From Novakomyces olei (lineage: Eukaryota; Ascomycota; Novakomycetes; Novakomycetales; Novakomycetaceae), in assembly GCA_016906335.1 (NCBI GenBank), contig JADEYG010000015.1, positions 806,001 to 870,000 of the forward strand: a DNA stretch of 64,000 nt, written 5' to 3'. Below, piece after piece: positions 1 through 9,446 of the stretch (the stretch's first letter is position 1; the number at the start of each line of letters is the position of its first letter). A program made the position numbers and the translations under genes. Under the pieces are notes generated by a model that saw nothing but the letters and a program-made list of their open reading frames with translations, had not been told where the DNA came from and ran no database searches.

Positions 1-384
1 ACCGACCGGGACCAGGTTCATCGGCAGACTGCTGCCAGTGTGGTAAAGCACATGTCTCTCGGCTCAGCGGGCCTTGATCTGGAAGATGCAATGCAGCACC
101 TACTCAATATGGTCTGGCCCAACATCCTCGAGGAGTCGCCCCACGTTATCAATGCTGTGCGCGAAGCGATTGACGGTATACGCAACTGTGTGGGTGTGGC
201 TGTCGTCCTCAATTACTTGCTGCAAGGCCTTTTCCATCCGAGCCGAAAGGTTCGGCATTCGTACTGGATGGTCTACAACAATGCGTATGTGCAGCATGCG
301 GACGCAATGGTCCCCTACTACCCAACTGTGCCGGACGACGACAAGAATCAGTGGGTGCGGCACGATATGTACATGGTTTTGTGA
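1..384 (+). CDS. SF3B1/Hsh155 (Prp10) U2 snRNP subunit, C-terminal end
   Basis: This is the last 127 codons of a gene whose 5' part lies left of the window; frame 1 is open from the first base to the TGA at 382-384. The product is the C-terminal HEAT-repeat end of SF3B1, the U2 snRNP scaffold that clamps the branch-site helix during spliceosome assembly in the nucleus. Recognition rests on family landmarks seen in order: an HRQTA motif near the start, VKHMSLG, VWPNILEESPHVINAV, LQGLFHPSRKVR and the terminal DDKNQWVRHDMYMVL. These match the human protein's last 125 or so residues with almost no gaps. No intron is visible in this part. The intron-rich genes that follow fit an organism that needs a full spliceosome. 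Confidence 0.95.
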   Translation, partial: TDRDQVHRQTAASVVKHMSLGSAGLDLEDAMQHLLNMVWPNILEESPHVINAVREAIDGIRNCVGVAVVLNYLLQGLFHPSRKVRHSYWMVYNNAYVQHADAMVPYYPTVPDDDKNQWVRHDMYMVL

Positions 385-876
385 GGTCCGCGTAGACTGT
401 GCCGTCGTAGGATGTGTGGGTCATATGGACGGTGGTGGATCTGCTAATAGTGAATTAATAGCAGTAAATAGCAATAGCAATAGCAATAGCAATAGCAATA
501 GCAATAGCAATAGCAATAGCAATAGCAATAGCAATAGCAATAGCAATAGCAATAGCAATAGCAATAGCAATAGCAATAGCAATAGCAATAGAATTTATTG
601 TATAGTAGTAGAATTGTATAGTAGAAAAATGCAGTAAACATATGAAAGTCTTGTCCACAAGTCTTGTCCGTATACTGCACAATAGCTTACTTGTGCATCC
701 GCCGCTTTCTGGCGGAGCACCCACATATCTTACGCTATGGCCCAAGTAGTATTACCGTTAAATGGAACACGATCTCAAACCCCAATAATATCGAATAAAT
801 ATATCGAGAAAATAGATGTGTCGGTGCTCAGGACTCTTTAATCTTTTATTTACTCCATCTCACGAAAAGTATCGCA
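385..876. other. Intergenic region with hexanucleotide microsatellite
   Basis: There is no gene here. It holds the 3' flank of the SF3B1-type gene, the AATAGC array listed separately, and the 5' flank of the PWWP gene. No RNA gene was seen. Confidence 0.7.
467..591 (+). repeat. (AATAGC)n microsatellite, about 21 copies
   Basis: 125 bases of uninterrupted AATAGC units start about 80 bases after the SF3B1-type stop codon. Because the unit is six bases, every frame stays open through it; one plus frame reads as an Asn-Ser dipeptide array. That is a by-product of the repeat and not evidence of a protein. Confidence 0.97.
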
Positions 877-1912
877 ATGTCTACTTCGCCGGCTGCCGAC
901 AAGAGCACAGAAAAGCAGGAAGCGCCTGCTGCGCAACAAGACGCAAAAGAGACGCGTGAAGAAGTTGCCTCCGCCGGCGAAAATGGATCGCCGACAAAGG
1001 GCGACGGCGATGCGACGCCAGAGCCGACGGCAAATGGGAAACCTCTAAAGAAGGGGGTCGCAAGGTCCAACAGAAAATCGATCGGCGGCGCCAGTGAGCA
1101 GGCGCAAAAAAATTTTGAGCCTGGCGCTGTGGTCCTGTGCAAGATGTCTGGCCATTCACCGTAAGCTTGATCTGTTAAATTTATACATTATTTTTCTCTA
1201 CACTGATTTCAAATTTGGGCTGAATCGCGCTAACGGATATGACAGATGGCCAGCAATGGTATATTGTCGCTCGTGCTTGCAGCAACAAGGCTCTAACGTT
1301 TGTTTAGGTTATGACGGAAGACCTCTTGTCCCCAGAGGCTATTGACGCAAAGAGAAAGAACGCTTTGCCCGTCATGTTTTTTCCTGACAGATCCTAGTAA
1401 GTTTCGTTGCCCCCCTGAATCTCTTATTTGCTCTTTTTATTTAATTAATTAATTATTTGTTTTTATTTATTTATTTGTTTATTTATTTTTATTTTATGCA
1501 AGTGATGCCCCTATATTTTTGATGGATCGTACTGGGTATGGAAGCATGCGTGAATGCTTTAATTACAATGAAAGATTGAGTACTCAAGCGTACAATGAGG
1601 GAGGCTCATAAATTGGTTTACGACAATTGGCGGTTCAAGGGACGATTGATGGATTTTCTCTTTTATTGGTCTTTATTTTGATACTTTTCAATGTAATCGG
1701 TAGCAAGCTGACCACGCAGTGCTTGGCTGCCGCCTAAAAGCATCAAGCTGCTCTCGCGTCAAGACATCCAAAAGTACTTGGATAAGGCGAACCCCAAGAA
1801 AGAGATCACTTTGGGTTACCAAGCGCTCTTGGACCCGCCAAGCCTTGAAAGCTTAAAGTATGTAGAGCCGGAAGAGCAGCTGGTGGAGGACGCAGACATG
1901 GAAGAAGCACCG

Positions 1913-1946
<34 letters not shown>

Positions 1947-2911
1947 CTGCTGAGCCTGAGGATGAAGCCGATGTTGACGAAGCTGAAGATGAGACTCCTC
2001 GGAGAAAGAAAGCCAGGTCTACACCAAAATCAAAGCCCAAGAAGCCGGCTACTCCAGCCTCGGAGAAGGCAGAGGCGCAGACAAAAGGCTCTCGAAAGCG
2101 TAAAGCCGAGACCAGTGCTTCCAAGCCAGATGCAAAGAAAAAGAAAGAAAAAGTGGAAGAAGGTACTCCGTCACGCCCTGCAGTTCCAACTCCTACACCG
2201 GAGGAAAATATGCAAAAGAAATGGGAGCATCGCAAGGGCTCTATACTGTTTATTCGTCATAAGATTCAAAAGACTTTGCTTAAAAAAGAGGAAGAGCCTG
2301 TCTCCGATAAGGATATTGATGCCTTGAATTTGTATTATGTCAAACTGGAGCATATCCAGGACATTGACATCTCCTTACTACGCGCGACCAAGATTGGGAA
2401 AGTGATGAAGCGAGTGGTACAGCTATCGTCTGTTCCAAAAGACGATGTTTACAATTTTCGTTCTCGCTCAAAGAAGCTTATAGAGTATTGGCAGGAGATT
2501 ATGGGTATTTCATCTGTGGAGGCCGATGAGACACCAAAGGCCACTAATGGATCTGCCGACAATGGGAATGAAAACGCTGAAGCGGAAAAGCCGGCTGTAG
2601 CTGACGAAAAGGATGCTCCTGAAAAGAATGAAGCAAAAACGGACGAACAATCTGTAGAGCCGACTCAAGAGGGAGAGAAATCGACAGAGTTGGACGATAA
2701 GCCAAAGAGCGAGGAGCCAACAAAGGAAGTAGAAAAAGCAACTGAAGCCGATGAAAAGAGTGAAGACGAGCCGGTTAAAGAAGTAATTGGCGAGGAGTCT
2801 GCCAAAGATTCCAAGACAACCGAAGAAAATGCTGAGCCCCAGAAATCTGAGCCGGAAAACCCTGGTACTGGAGATACTGGTGAAGACACTACAAAGGTTG
2901 AGGCAGCTTGA
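877..2911 (+). CDS. PWWP and LEDGF/TFIIS-N-like domain chromatin protein
   Basis: A nuclear protein expected to bind methylated-histone nucleosomes through its PWWP domain. I rebuilt four exons: 877-1160, 1246-1258 (only 13 nt), 1308-1396 and 1720-2911, together 525 codons plus stop. Joining them gives a continuous PWWP domain at about residues 85-160: GAVVLCKMSGHSP/WPAMV, then MFFPDRS/YAWLPPKSIKLL. A lysine-rich linker with an acidic Glu run follows. Next comes a helical block at about residues 310-410 (FIRHKIQKTLLKKEEE to LIEYWQEIM) resembling the TFIIS N-terminal/LEDGF integrase-binding fold, then a long acidic tail. Introns 1 and 2 have CTAAC branch sites; the third is unusually long (323 nt). 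Fungal relatives include PWWP subunits of acetyltransferase complexes such as S. pombe Pdp3. Which orthologue this is remains open. Confidence 0.85.
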
Positions 2912-3168
2912 GTTTTTAGATTCTACAATTTAGCCTTGGGGGATGCCATTTTTGATCAAAAATTGGTGTGTGCGGGTTACGTGCGACTGTGCGTGGAACT
3001 TGTCGAGTAAACTTAAAATTAAAAAAGAAAGCTGTTGAACTTTAACCGTTGAATTGGACTCTAAAGTAGCCTAAAATTGTACGTTATTAATTATGCAAGC
3101 ACCTGGTTTAATATACTAAATAATTTATACTAATACTTTTCTTTCACGATTATATTATTTGCTCAAGT

Positions 3169-5062
3169 CTAATTTCTCCTCTTCCCATCTAGATTTGTCA
3201 CACTTTCAAGTGTAAACTCACTCGCAGCGGGACTGTCGAGGATATCTAATTCATGCTTTGGAATCAGCAGAGGTAAAATGTATGTGCGGACTGGAATAAG
3301 GGCGAAAATAAGTACGCTGAAGCCAATTGCCGCGATTGTTTGGCTGATGGCGATAGTAATAGCAAACCCAAAAAGCTGAAACCCAACAAAAACAACGATA
3401 CTTCTTCGTCTAACCTGCATCAGTGGGTCATCCTGCGAGGCAAGTGACCGTTGCCGGAAAAGAAATAAGAGCTTTTGTGTAATTCCGTTGCCCTCAATAG
3501 CGCCCCAACCAACAAAAGCAAACACTCCAGCCAAAACGCCTCGACGGATCAGTCCCAGTACAACGAGCAGGGGACGGGTCATTGTCCCCAGAACGAGGAA
3601 GCCTTGAGCCAAGTTTGATACTCGCTGCTCAACAACGAACGAAACCTGTCGTTGGCCAGACGCAGGTAATAAACTATTGGCCTCTACATTATTTGAATTA
3701 GTTCGATCTGAATCATGAGGGCCTGAGAATTTGCCTTCTTGTGACTCGGTCAATGGCTGTTGCAATGCAGCAGCTTCTCGGCGAACAGCCAGGCTGTTCG
3801 TATGCAAAGGGGCCTGTGGAACAAGCCCATTGGGCGGAGGAATCCCTAAAAATCCAGCAATTAATGTGACCAGGCCAAGTAGGAAAAAATCCCAATGGAA
3901 CCCGGCCGGTTTCCGTAGAGGAAATTCTGTGCCCTGGGCCGCCAGGGAGGAGACGTTATGATCATAGTAGAAAAGCACAGTCATTAAAAAAGCAAAAGGA
4001 ATGGCAATAAAGATCCACCTTGTTTCAATATTCCAAAAATGAACGAACCAGGGCCGATCAATGGTTGGGAACCACGATCTGGTAACGGGCAAAGTATCCA
4101 GATCAGTAGTCCTGAGTGGACCAGGAATGTAAGTGAAACCGGTGAAAAACAGGACGCAGACTGGCAGCACGTAGTCCGCTGCCACTATACGCAGAAGACG
4201 ATGGGTATAAAAGGAACGAGAATAAATTGTAATGCTCTGGGCAGCAACACAAAACAATACTGCTAGTGCAATTGAGCAGTACATTGCCTCACGTGAAACT
4301 TGCAATTCGTATACCAGCGTACGGATTCCGTACTGAATATAGACAACGCCGACATAAAAACCAAAAGTGTCCACACTGAACTGTGTGATCTCCTTTGTGT
4401 AACTGACAAGGTTGAAAATGGCGATAAGCCAGTGCATAGCGCACGACCATATCCCGACCCAGGCCATAAAGGGGAGGAAGGCGACTCCATAATGCGAAGT
4501 GACAATACGGTAAGTAGTAAATGTGTACAGGTCAATCAGGCCTGTAATACCCACGATGGTAAGCGGCTGGCAAGCAAAGAATCCAAAGATAAAAGCCGCC
4601 ATAAACGTTCCCAGTAACACCTCGTTAACCCCGTACTCGCCGTTTGTGTGCCTGTGCATGTCGAGTGTATATGCCATGGCAGGAATAAGACTGGCTGTAA
4701 GTAGAGGCTTTTTGTGAATTGTAATACGAGACTAAAGTCTGTCCGAGGAGAAGAGCAGTAGCGTGGTATACACAAATTGTTGAACAAAATAAAATAAAAT
4801 AAAATTAAATTAAATTTAAAGCAAGCCAGCAGAGACAAGAGTGATCTAGTACATGGAGAGGCTTCACGTACTTTACAAAATAAGTTTGAATGATCCCTGG
4901 GATCATTCGAGGATGCGATAGGCCGTCAACAAAGTCGGATCTGTAGAAGGGCAGCCGCCGACGAACATCATTCAGCATGCCCTGAAACGGTTTGAGCCGT
5001 TTCAGCCAGCTCTCTTTCGCCGCCGGTAAATCTGCCGAAAAATCTGATGCGGAAGACGGCAT
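3169..5062 (-). CDS. BOR1: Bor1-type borate/anion transporter (SLC4-like)
   Basis: A plasma-membrane exporter of the HCO3-transporter (SLC4) fold; yeast Bor1 exports borate. Two exons on the minus strand, 5062-4872 and 4690-3169, give 570 aa (yeast 576). The 181-nt intron joins at TYFVN/LIPAMAYTLDM, which lines up with TYFNNLLPAIAF in yeast. Seen motifs: LKPFQGMLNDVRRRLPFYRSDF at the N-terminus, YGVNEVLLGTFMAAFIFG, ACQPLTIVGITGLIDLYTF, FYYDHNVSSLAAQ, LGIPPPNGLVPQAPLHTNSL and LGTMTRPLLVVLG. The last three are hallmark SLC4/Bor1 blocks. Many hydrophobic segments are present, as expected for 10-14 membrane helices. The start ATG at 5062 is the first in frame, since the reading frame upstream has only a GTG. 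It faces Utp15 head to head. Confidence 0.93.
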
Positions 5063-5476
5063 TTTACACGGTAATCGCACTGATCAAGCCTCGGCATTAG
5101 CCTCTACCGTCTGGCGCATCCTTATTTATGGGGTAGAGACGGTGAATAAATAGGTATAAATATTTAGTAGTCGAAAATATAGGAGAAATCATAGGGGATA
5201 TGAGATGCTACAGATATTATCGTAACAGTTTTATGCATCACTTGTTGCTTATAATAAACCATATCCTATATAATTTGGTCCCAATCTTATCGTGCCAAAT
5301 GCTGCTCCTGATATAATGGTACAAATGTAATGTAATCGCTCGGTAACACAATAATTATATGCAAGTAAAATAAAAATAGCAAAAATATTATACAATTGTA
5401 AGAATAAAATAAAAAATAAAAAATAGAAAATAAAAAAAAAGATTTAAAAATTAAAAATAAAAAAGCCAACACACAA
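5063..5476. promoter_or_regulatory. Divergent promoter region between Bor1 and Utp15
   Basis: A strongly AT-rich, A-run-dense stretch (especially 5350-5465) separates two divergent genes. I see no specific factor site. Confidence 0.5.
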
Positions 5477-7469
5477 ATGGCGGCTCCGGCAGAGCGACTT
5501 GAGCCTATAAAGTTGGCTCCTCGCCCAGGAGGTCCTACTGCAGAAGCTCGTTCGTGGCGCAAGTATCGTAATACTGTGATTCTTAAAGAATTTGGTCCAG
5601 TCGTGCATGTTGCGTTTCTCCCAGTCGCACCTTTTAATATTGCAACATGCAGTTCTGCTCGTGTGCAAATCTATTCGAGCTTGACTCGAGGCCTTTTAAA
5701 GACGATATCCCGTTTTAAAGATGCAGTAACCTGCTTTGATATTCGGTCGGACGGCAAATTGCTGATTGCAGGCGACGCGAGCGGACTGGTTCAGGTAAGT
5801 TTAGAAGCCAGACAAGTTTTGGATGAATGCAAAGAGAAAAGAGGATGATAAGCAAAACGAATAAACAACGAGAAATGAAGTTCATTTAAGTGAATGAGAG
5901 AGAAAAGGACATGCAACTCCATTAAAGGATTGCAAATGAAAGATCAAAAGAAAAGATAATGGTTATGAACAAATAAAACTAATTCAAGATCTTTGATCTG
6001 GGAAGCAGATCTATTCTTCGCACAATGCACGAGCATAAACTACCCGTGCGTGTTGTTCGTTTCGCTAAGCAGTCAGGAAAAGTATTGACGGCCGGGGACG
6101 ATGGCAATATCGTCTTGTGGGATATAGCGACAGGCGATGTCTTGACACGCTTACAGGGCCATACGGATTATGTACGCGATGCTCAGTTCTATCCACGTAA
6201 CTCTGATATCATCGTCAGCGGCTCTTACGACGGAACTTTACGTGTCTGGGACACACAGTCCCCGGCCTCTACTTCCTCTTCTATTCAGTCTACCCAAAGC
6301 TTCCGACACGGCCACCCAATTGAACAGATATTTGTCTTTCCCTCTGGCACTCTCGCCGCATCAATTGGCGGACAAAAGCTTAAAGTATGGAACCTGTCAT
6401 CTGGACAAAGGCGACCACTGCGGTCGATCAAAAGCCCGGGCAAAGATTTTACCTGTCTTGCTAGCAATCGCGATAGCTCCAGACTCTTATGTGGAGCTTT
6501 GGACGGGCATGTGCGTATTTACGATATTGAGACCTGGCGAGTGGTTCATATAGTCAAGTTTCCTGGGCCAGTTCTTTCTGTTGCCTTATCTGTAAGTATC
6601 GCAGAGATGATTTGGGCCGTAACCAAACGAAGTTTAGCTCTTAAAAATGTTTTAGTTTAATTTTTTGGTCTTAACCGCTTTGATTGGTATTATTACTTTA
6701 CATTGAGTCTAATCGTTCGCAGCCTGACGAAAACCATTTTGTCGCTGGAATGGCAAATGGGCTACTTTCTATTCGTTCACGCACTGCCCGCTCCGAAACG
6801 GGTCGCACAGCTCCGCGTTCAGAAGCTCGAGCGAAGCCGGCAACGTTCCGTCGGTTTATGCGTGGAATGGACTATCGAGGTAACGGTACAGAGGAATATT
6901 ACGTCGAGGAGGAGCGGCGGCAGAGGCTTCGGCCTTTCGATAGAGCGCTTTTGCGGTTTAACTATGGTGATGCGTTAGACTTGGCGCTACGTATGGTACG
7001 TGTATCGAATATAAAACGACAGATTACCGTTTCATTCATTTGGTTTTCTTTTCTTGATTCTATTTTATTTAGGCAACTTAATTTGTGTCTTAATTTACTT
7101 TTAAGGTTTTCTCGATTTATATACTTTTGTGAGTTTTTCCCTAACAGCCAGGGCGATCCTATAACATTTGTGACTGTCGTACATGAGCTGCAACACAGGT
7201 CGGGATTACGTCAAGCTCTCGCTAATCGTGATGATGTTGCTCTTGATCCTGTATTGCGTATGATTACACGGCATTTGTCTAATCCCGTGTACGCAAGGCC
7301 CATGTCAGAGTGTCTCTTTACAATTTTTGATATCTATGGACCGGCCGTTGCAGGATCCGCACTGGTAGAGGCGACTACGGACAAGCTCCGAGCTAAACTG
7401 CAGCGAGAAATTACCAACAGCGAAGAGTCGTGTCATCTCATTGGGATGTTGGAGATTTTGTCGTTATAG
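5477..7469 (+). CDS. UTP15: Utp15, WD40 subunit of the t-UTP/SSU processome
   Basis: A nucleolar WD40 protein of the t-UTP subcomplex, needed for pre-rRNA transcription and early 18S processing. Four exons (5477-5794, 5989-6591, 6723-6995, 7152-7469) give 503 aa; the yeast protein is 513. WD repeats are visible, for example VTCFDIRSDGKLLIAGDASG, VVRFAKQSGKVLTAGDDGNI and QFYPRNSDIIVSGSYDGTLRVWD. They are followed by the Utp15 C-terminal helical domain (FDRALLRFNYGDALDLALR to LIGMLEILSL). All three introns are phase 0. The second acceptor follows a CTAAT branch site. The third intron (6996-7151) contains no in-frame stop, so an unspliced message would read through with 52 extra residues; homologues lack such an insert, so splicing is assumed. 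Confidence 0.93.
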
Positions 7470-7779
7470 ACATGTCTAGAAACGAAAAGGCATTTTGATT
7501 CATTTAACGAGAGCAAAGTAGGACGTATATTATAAAAATAATAGTCGATTAGAATTTTTGCTTGCATTTGAGCTAATGAAAATAAAAACGTAGCCCGTCA
7601 TTGGCAAATTATTAGACATTATTTTTCAGATTCAAAACAGATCTTAATTCAATGCTCAATTTTATCCTCGATGAACTGCCCTAAGCAAGACTATAGTGCA
7701 AGCGAGGATCGGACGAATAAGCCGCCTCTTTGCGAAGATTCTCGTTCATAGCCAAACTCTAAGCAAACGCTTGCGTCGT
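7470..7779. other. Intergenic, convergent 3' ends
   Basis: AT-rich spacer between the ends of Utp15 (plus) and RPA3 (minus). I see nothing further in it. Confidence 0.6.
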
Positions 7780-8174
7780 CTAGGCATCTGCAAAAATCTC
7801 TGGACGCTTTTGTGAAATGTCAACAAGCTTATTGACGACGCTGTAATCTTCTAATTAGCCCAACTTAACATATGATGGCTTACCAATAGAAGTTCCAAAA
7901 TCGATAGCTGAGAGAGTATTCACAGACAAATCGGGGTTGATACGGCCCAGTATTTCATAGTCATGGCCTTCTGTCATACTAAATCCCTAGATAATTAGAG
8001 CAGCTTTCTTTACGCGAAACAATATACCTGCTGAATAGTTACAGAAACGGGGCCGGATGCATCTAAAGTCGCCACACCCGCCCCGACAGAAGTTGCACGT
8101 CCGACAATACGGACAGTACGGCCTGTATACTTTTCACGTAAAGCCGCCGTTATCCTTGGCGTCGCTTGCTCCAT
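7780..8174 (-). CDS. RFA3: Replication protein A subunit 3 (RPA14/Ssb3)
   Basis: The smallest subunit of the RPA single-stranded DNA-binding trimer, an OB fold acting in replication and repair. Three short exons (8174-8028, 7986-7884, 7850-7780) give 106 aa, the family size. The N-terminus MEQATPRITAALREKYTGRT and the next residues VRIVGRATSV match S. pombe Ssb3 (PTPRVTKDML, GKTVRIVGKA). Exon 2 ends with SAIDFGTSI, equal to the DFGTDI block, and exon 3 supplies DYSVVNKLVDIS. The introns are very short: 41 nt (7987-8027) and 33 nt (7851-7883). The second acceptor is TAG followed directly by AAG, so a 36-nt version dropping one Glu is equally in frame and gives a better length match to S. pombe. 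The gene lies tail to tail with Utp15. Confidence 0.88.
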
Positions 8175-8210
8175 ACTATTTTACGCGTCGCTGTCGATTA
8201 ATCGTTAAAT

Positions 8211-8233
8211 TAATAATAATAATAATATAAATC

Positions 8234-8299
<66 letters not shown>
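8211..8299 (+). repeat. (TAA)n / (ATT)n microsatellite pair
   Basis: A short TAA run (about 8211-8228) is followed by about 22 ATT units (8234-8299). The two arms are complementary, so they could fold into a hairpin. It lies in the roughly 190-bp gap between RPA3 and PSF1 start codons and must therefore sit in their shared promoter. Confidence 0.95.
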
Positions 8300-8362
8300 G
8301 GACCAAACCGAGAAGAACGCGTCGTAATGAGAACCGGAGCAGCACGATAGCCCGTCGCTTCA

Positions 8363-8962
8363 ATGATTGGTGACCTTGGACTTAAACTTTTATCAGACGC
8401 TAAACGAACGCGTGGTCTTGATTACCTTCCGCCCTATGAGACTGAACTAGTTCACTCTGTGCTCCATGAAACAAGGCTTCATGATCAAGAATTTACACAG
8501 ATACTAGAAGCCGCTGGTGGACCAGAAAACCTACAACGTGAGCGGGAAAAATATTCGAATGCTGCGTGTCTTTTGCTTGTGCATCATGTGGCTATTCGTC
8601 GTAACAAGCGCATTGCATTGGCTTATGTTAAGACAAGAGCAGACAAGATTCTTGAGTGGTGTTGGTCTGGAGGCGAGAAAATGGATCGTTCTGTAATGAC
8701 GGCCTTGACTTCAGGGGAGCAGGACTATCGCAATCGCTATTCTGATCTATTAGCTGCTTATCGCAGCCGTTGGACGGATGTAGATCTAACAGGATCACTT
8801 GATCCGCCCGATGAAATATTTGTCGACGTGAGAGTGCTTAGAGACGCTGGAGAAATTCAAACGGAATACGGAACACTTAATCTTACAAAGAATAGCCAGT
8901 TCTTTGTAAGACAAAGTGATGTAGATCGGCTGATCAGCCAGGGGTTTTTAGAGAAGCTTTAA
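8363..8962 (+). CDS. PSF1: GINS complex subunit Psf1
   Basis: One of the four subunits of GINS, which joins Cdc45 and MCM2-7 in the replicative CMG helicase. It is a single exon of 199 aa, close to the usual 190-210. Family marks: the start MIGDLGLKLLSDAKRT (Psf1 proteins begin M-x-G-D-L-x-x-K-L), the central basic stretch HHVAIRRNKRIALAYVKTRA, and the C-terminal B-domain ending FFVRQSDVDRLISQGFLEKL. It sits head to head with the replication gene RPA3, so the two may share a promoter. Confidence 0.95.
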   Translation: MIGDLGLKLLSDAKRTRGLDYLPPYETELVHSVLHETRLHDQEFTQILEAAGGPENLQREREKYSNAACLLLVHHVAIRRNKRIALAYVKTRADKILEWCWSGGEKMDRSVMTALTSGEQDYRNRYSDLLAAYRSRWTDVDLTGSLDPPDEIFVDVRVLRDAGEIQTEYGTLNLTKNSQFFVRQSDVDRLISQGFLEKL

Positions 8963-9446
8963 AGTGGATATTTGGCCAGCGTCTATTTGCCGTGACAAAC
9001 AAACTTGATCTGATCGAATCAGAGTATAGATTTTGGTCTGGTCAGATAGCAGGCCATTGCAGGAATGCTTTCCTATGACCCGACTCTTAATATTCGGTTT
9101 GTCTCTACACAAGGCAGCAACAAGAGCCGTTCTCACAGGACGCTTGGTACATCGGATCAGTCTCATAATCGCGCATGGGCACTGCGGGTATACGAGCATT
9201 ATATATGCCTCACTAGTCGCCACTGACAGGTGCTTTTGGTCTATCAGTATAGCACAAATATAAATTGTACATTAATTATTAAATTAAAATTATTGAATTA
9301 AAATTATTCAATTTAAAATATTCAATTTAAAATATTCAGTTTAATTATACAGTTTAAAAGCAAACAACACTCCAGATTATGCCGCACGATTAAAGAATAA
9401 TCAAGTAGACATATACCCGCTCCGTCGGCCAGACGGTACCATAAAT
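8963..9446 (+). other. Region 5' of an unrecognised gene, with a possible upstream exon
   Basis: From an ATG at 9065 a clean 41-codon frame runs to a plausible donor (GTATAC) at 9188, reading for instance MLSYDPTLNIRFVSTQG. This could be a first exon of the gene that follows, but I could not find a phase-matched acceptor. 9250-9355 is a run of ATTAAATTA-like AT-rich sequence. Confidence 0.35.

Noticed and set aside
444-745. Open frames through the AATAGC array (Asn-Ser, Tyr-Cys and Ile-Ala dipeptide proteins)
   Set aside because: A six-base repeat without stops keeps every frame open; there is no other coding evidence.
1816-2235. 139-codon minus-strand frame (Ser/Phe-rich)
   Set aside because: It is the antisense shadow of the Glu/Lys-rich PWWP protein.
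3713-4617. Plus-strand and second minus-strand frames within Bor1
   Set aside because: All overlap the confirmed Bor1 frame and lack motifs.
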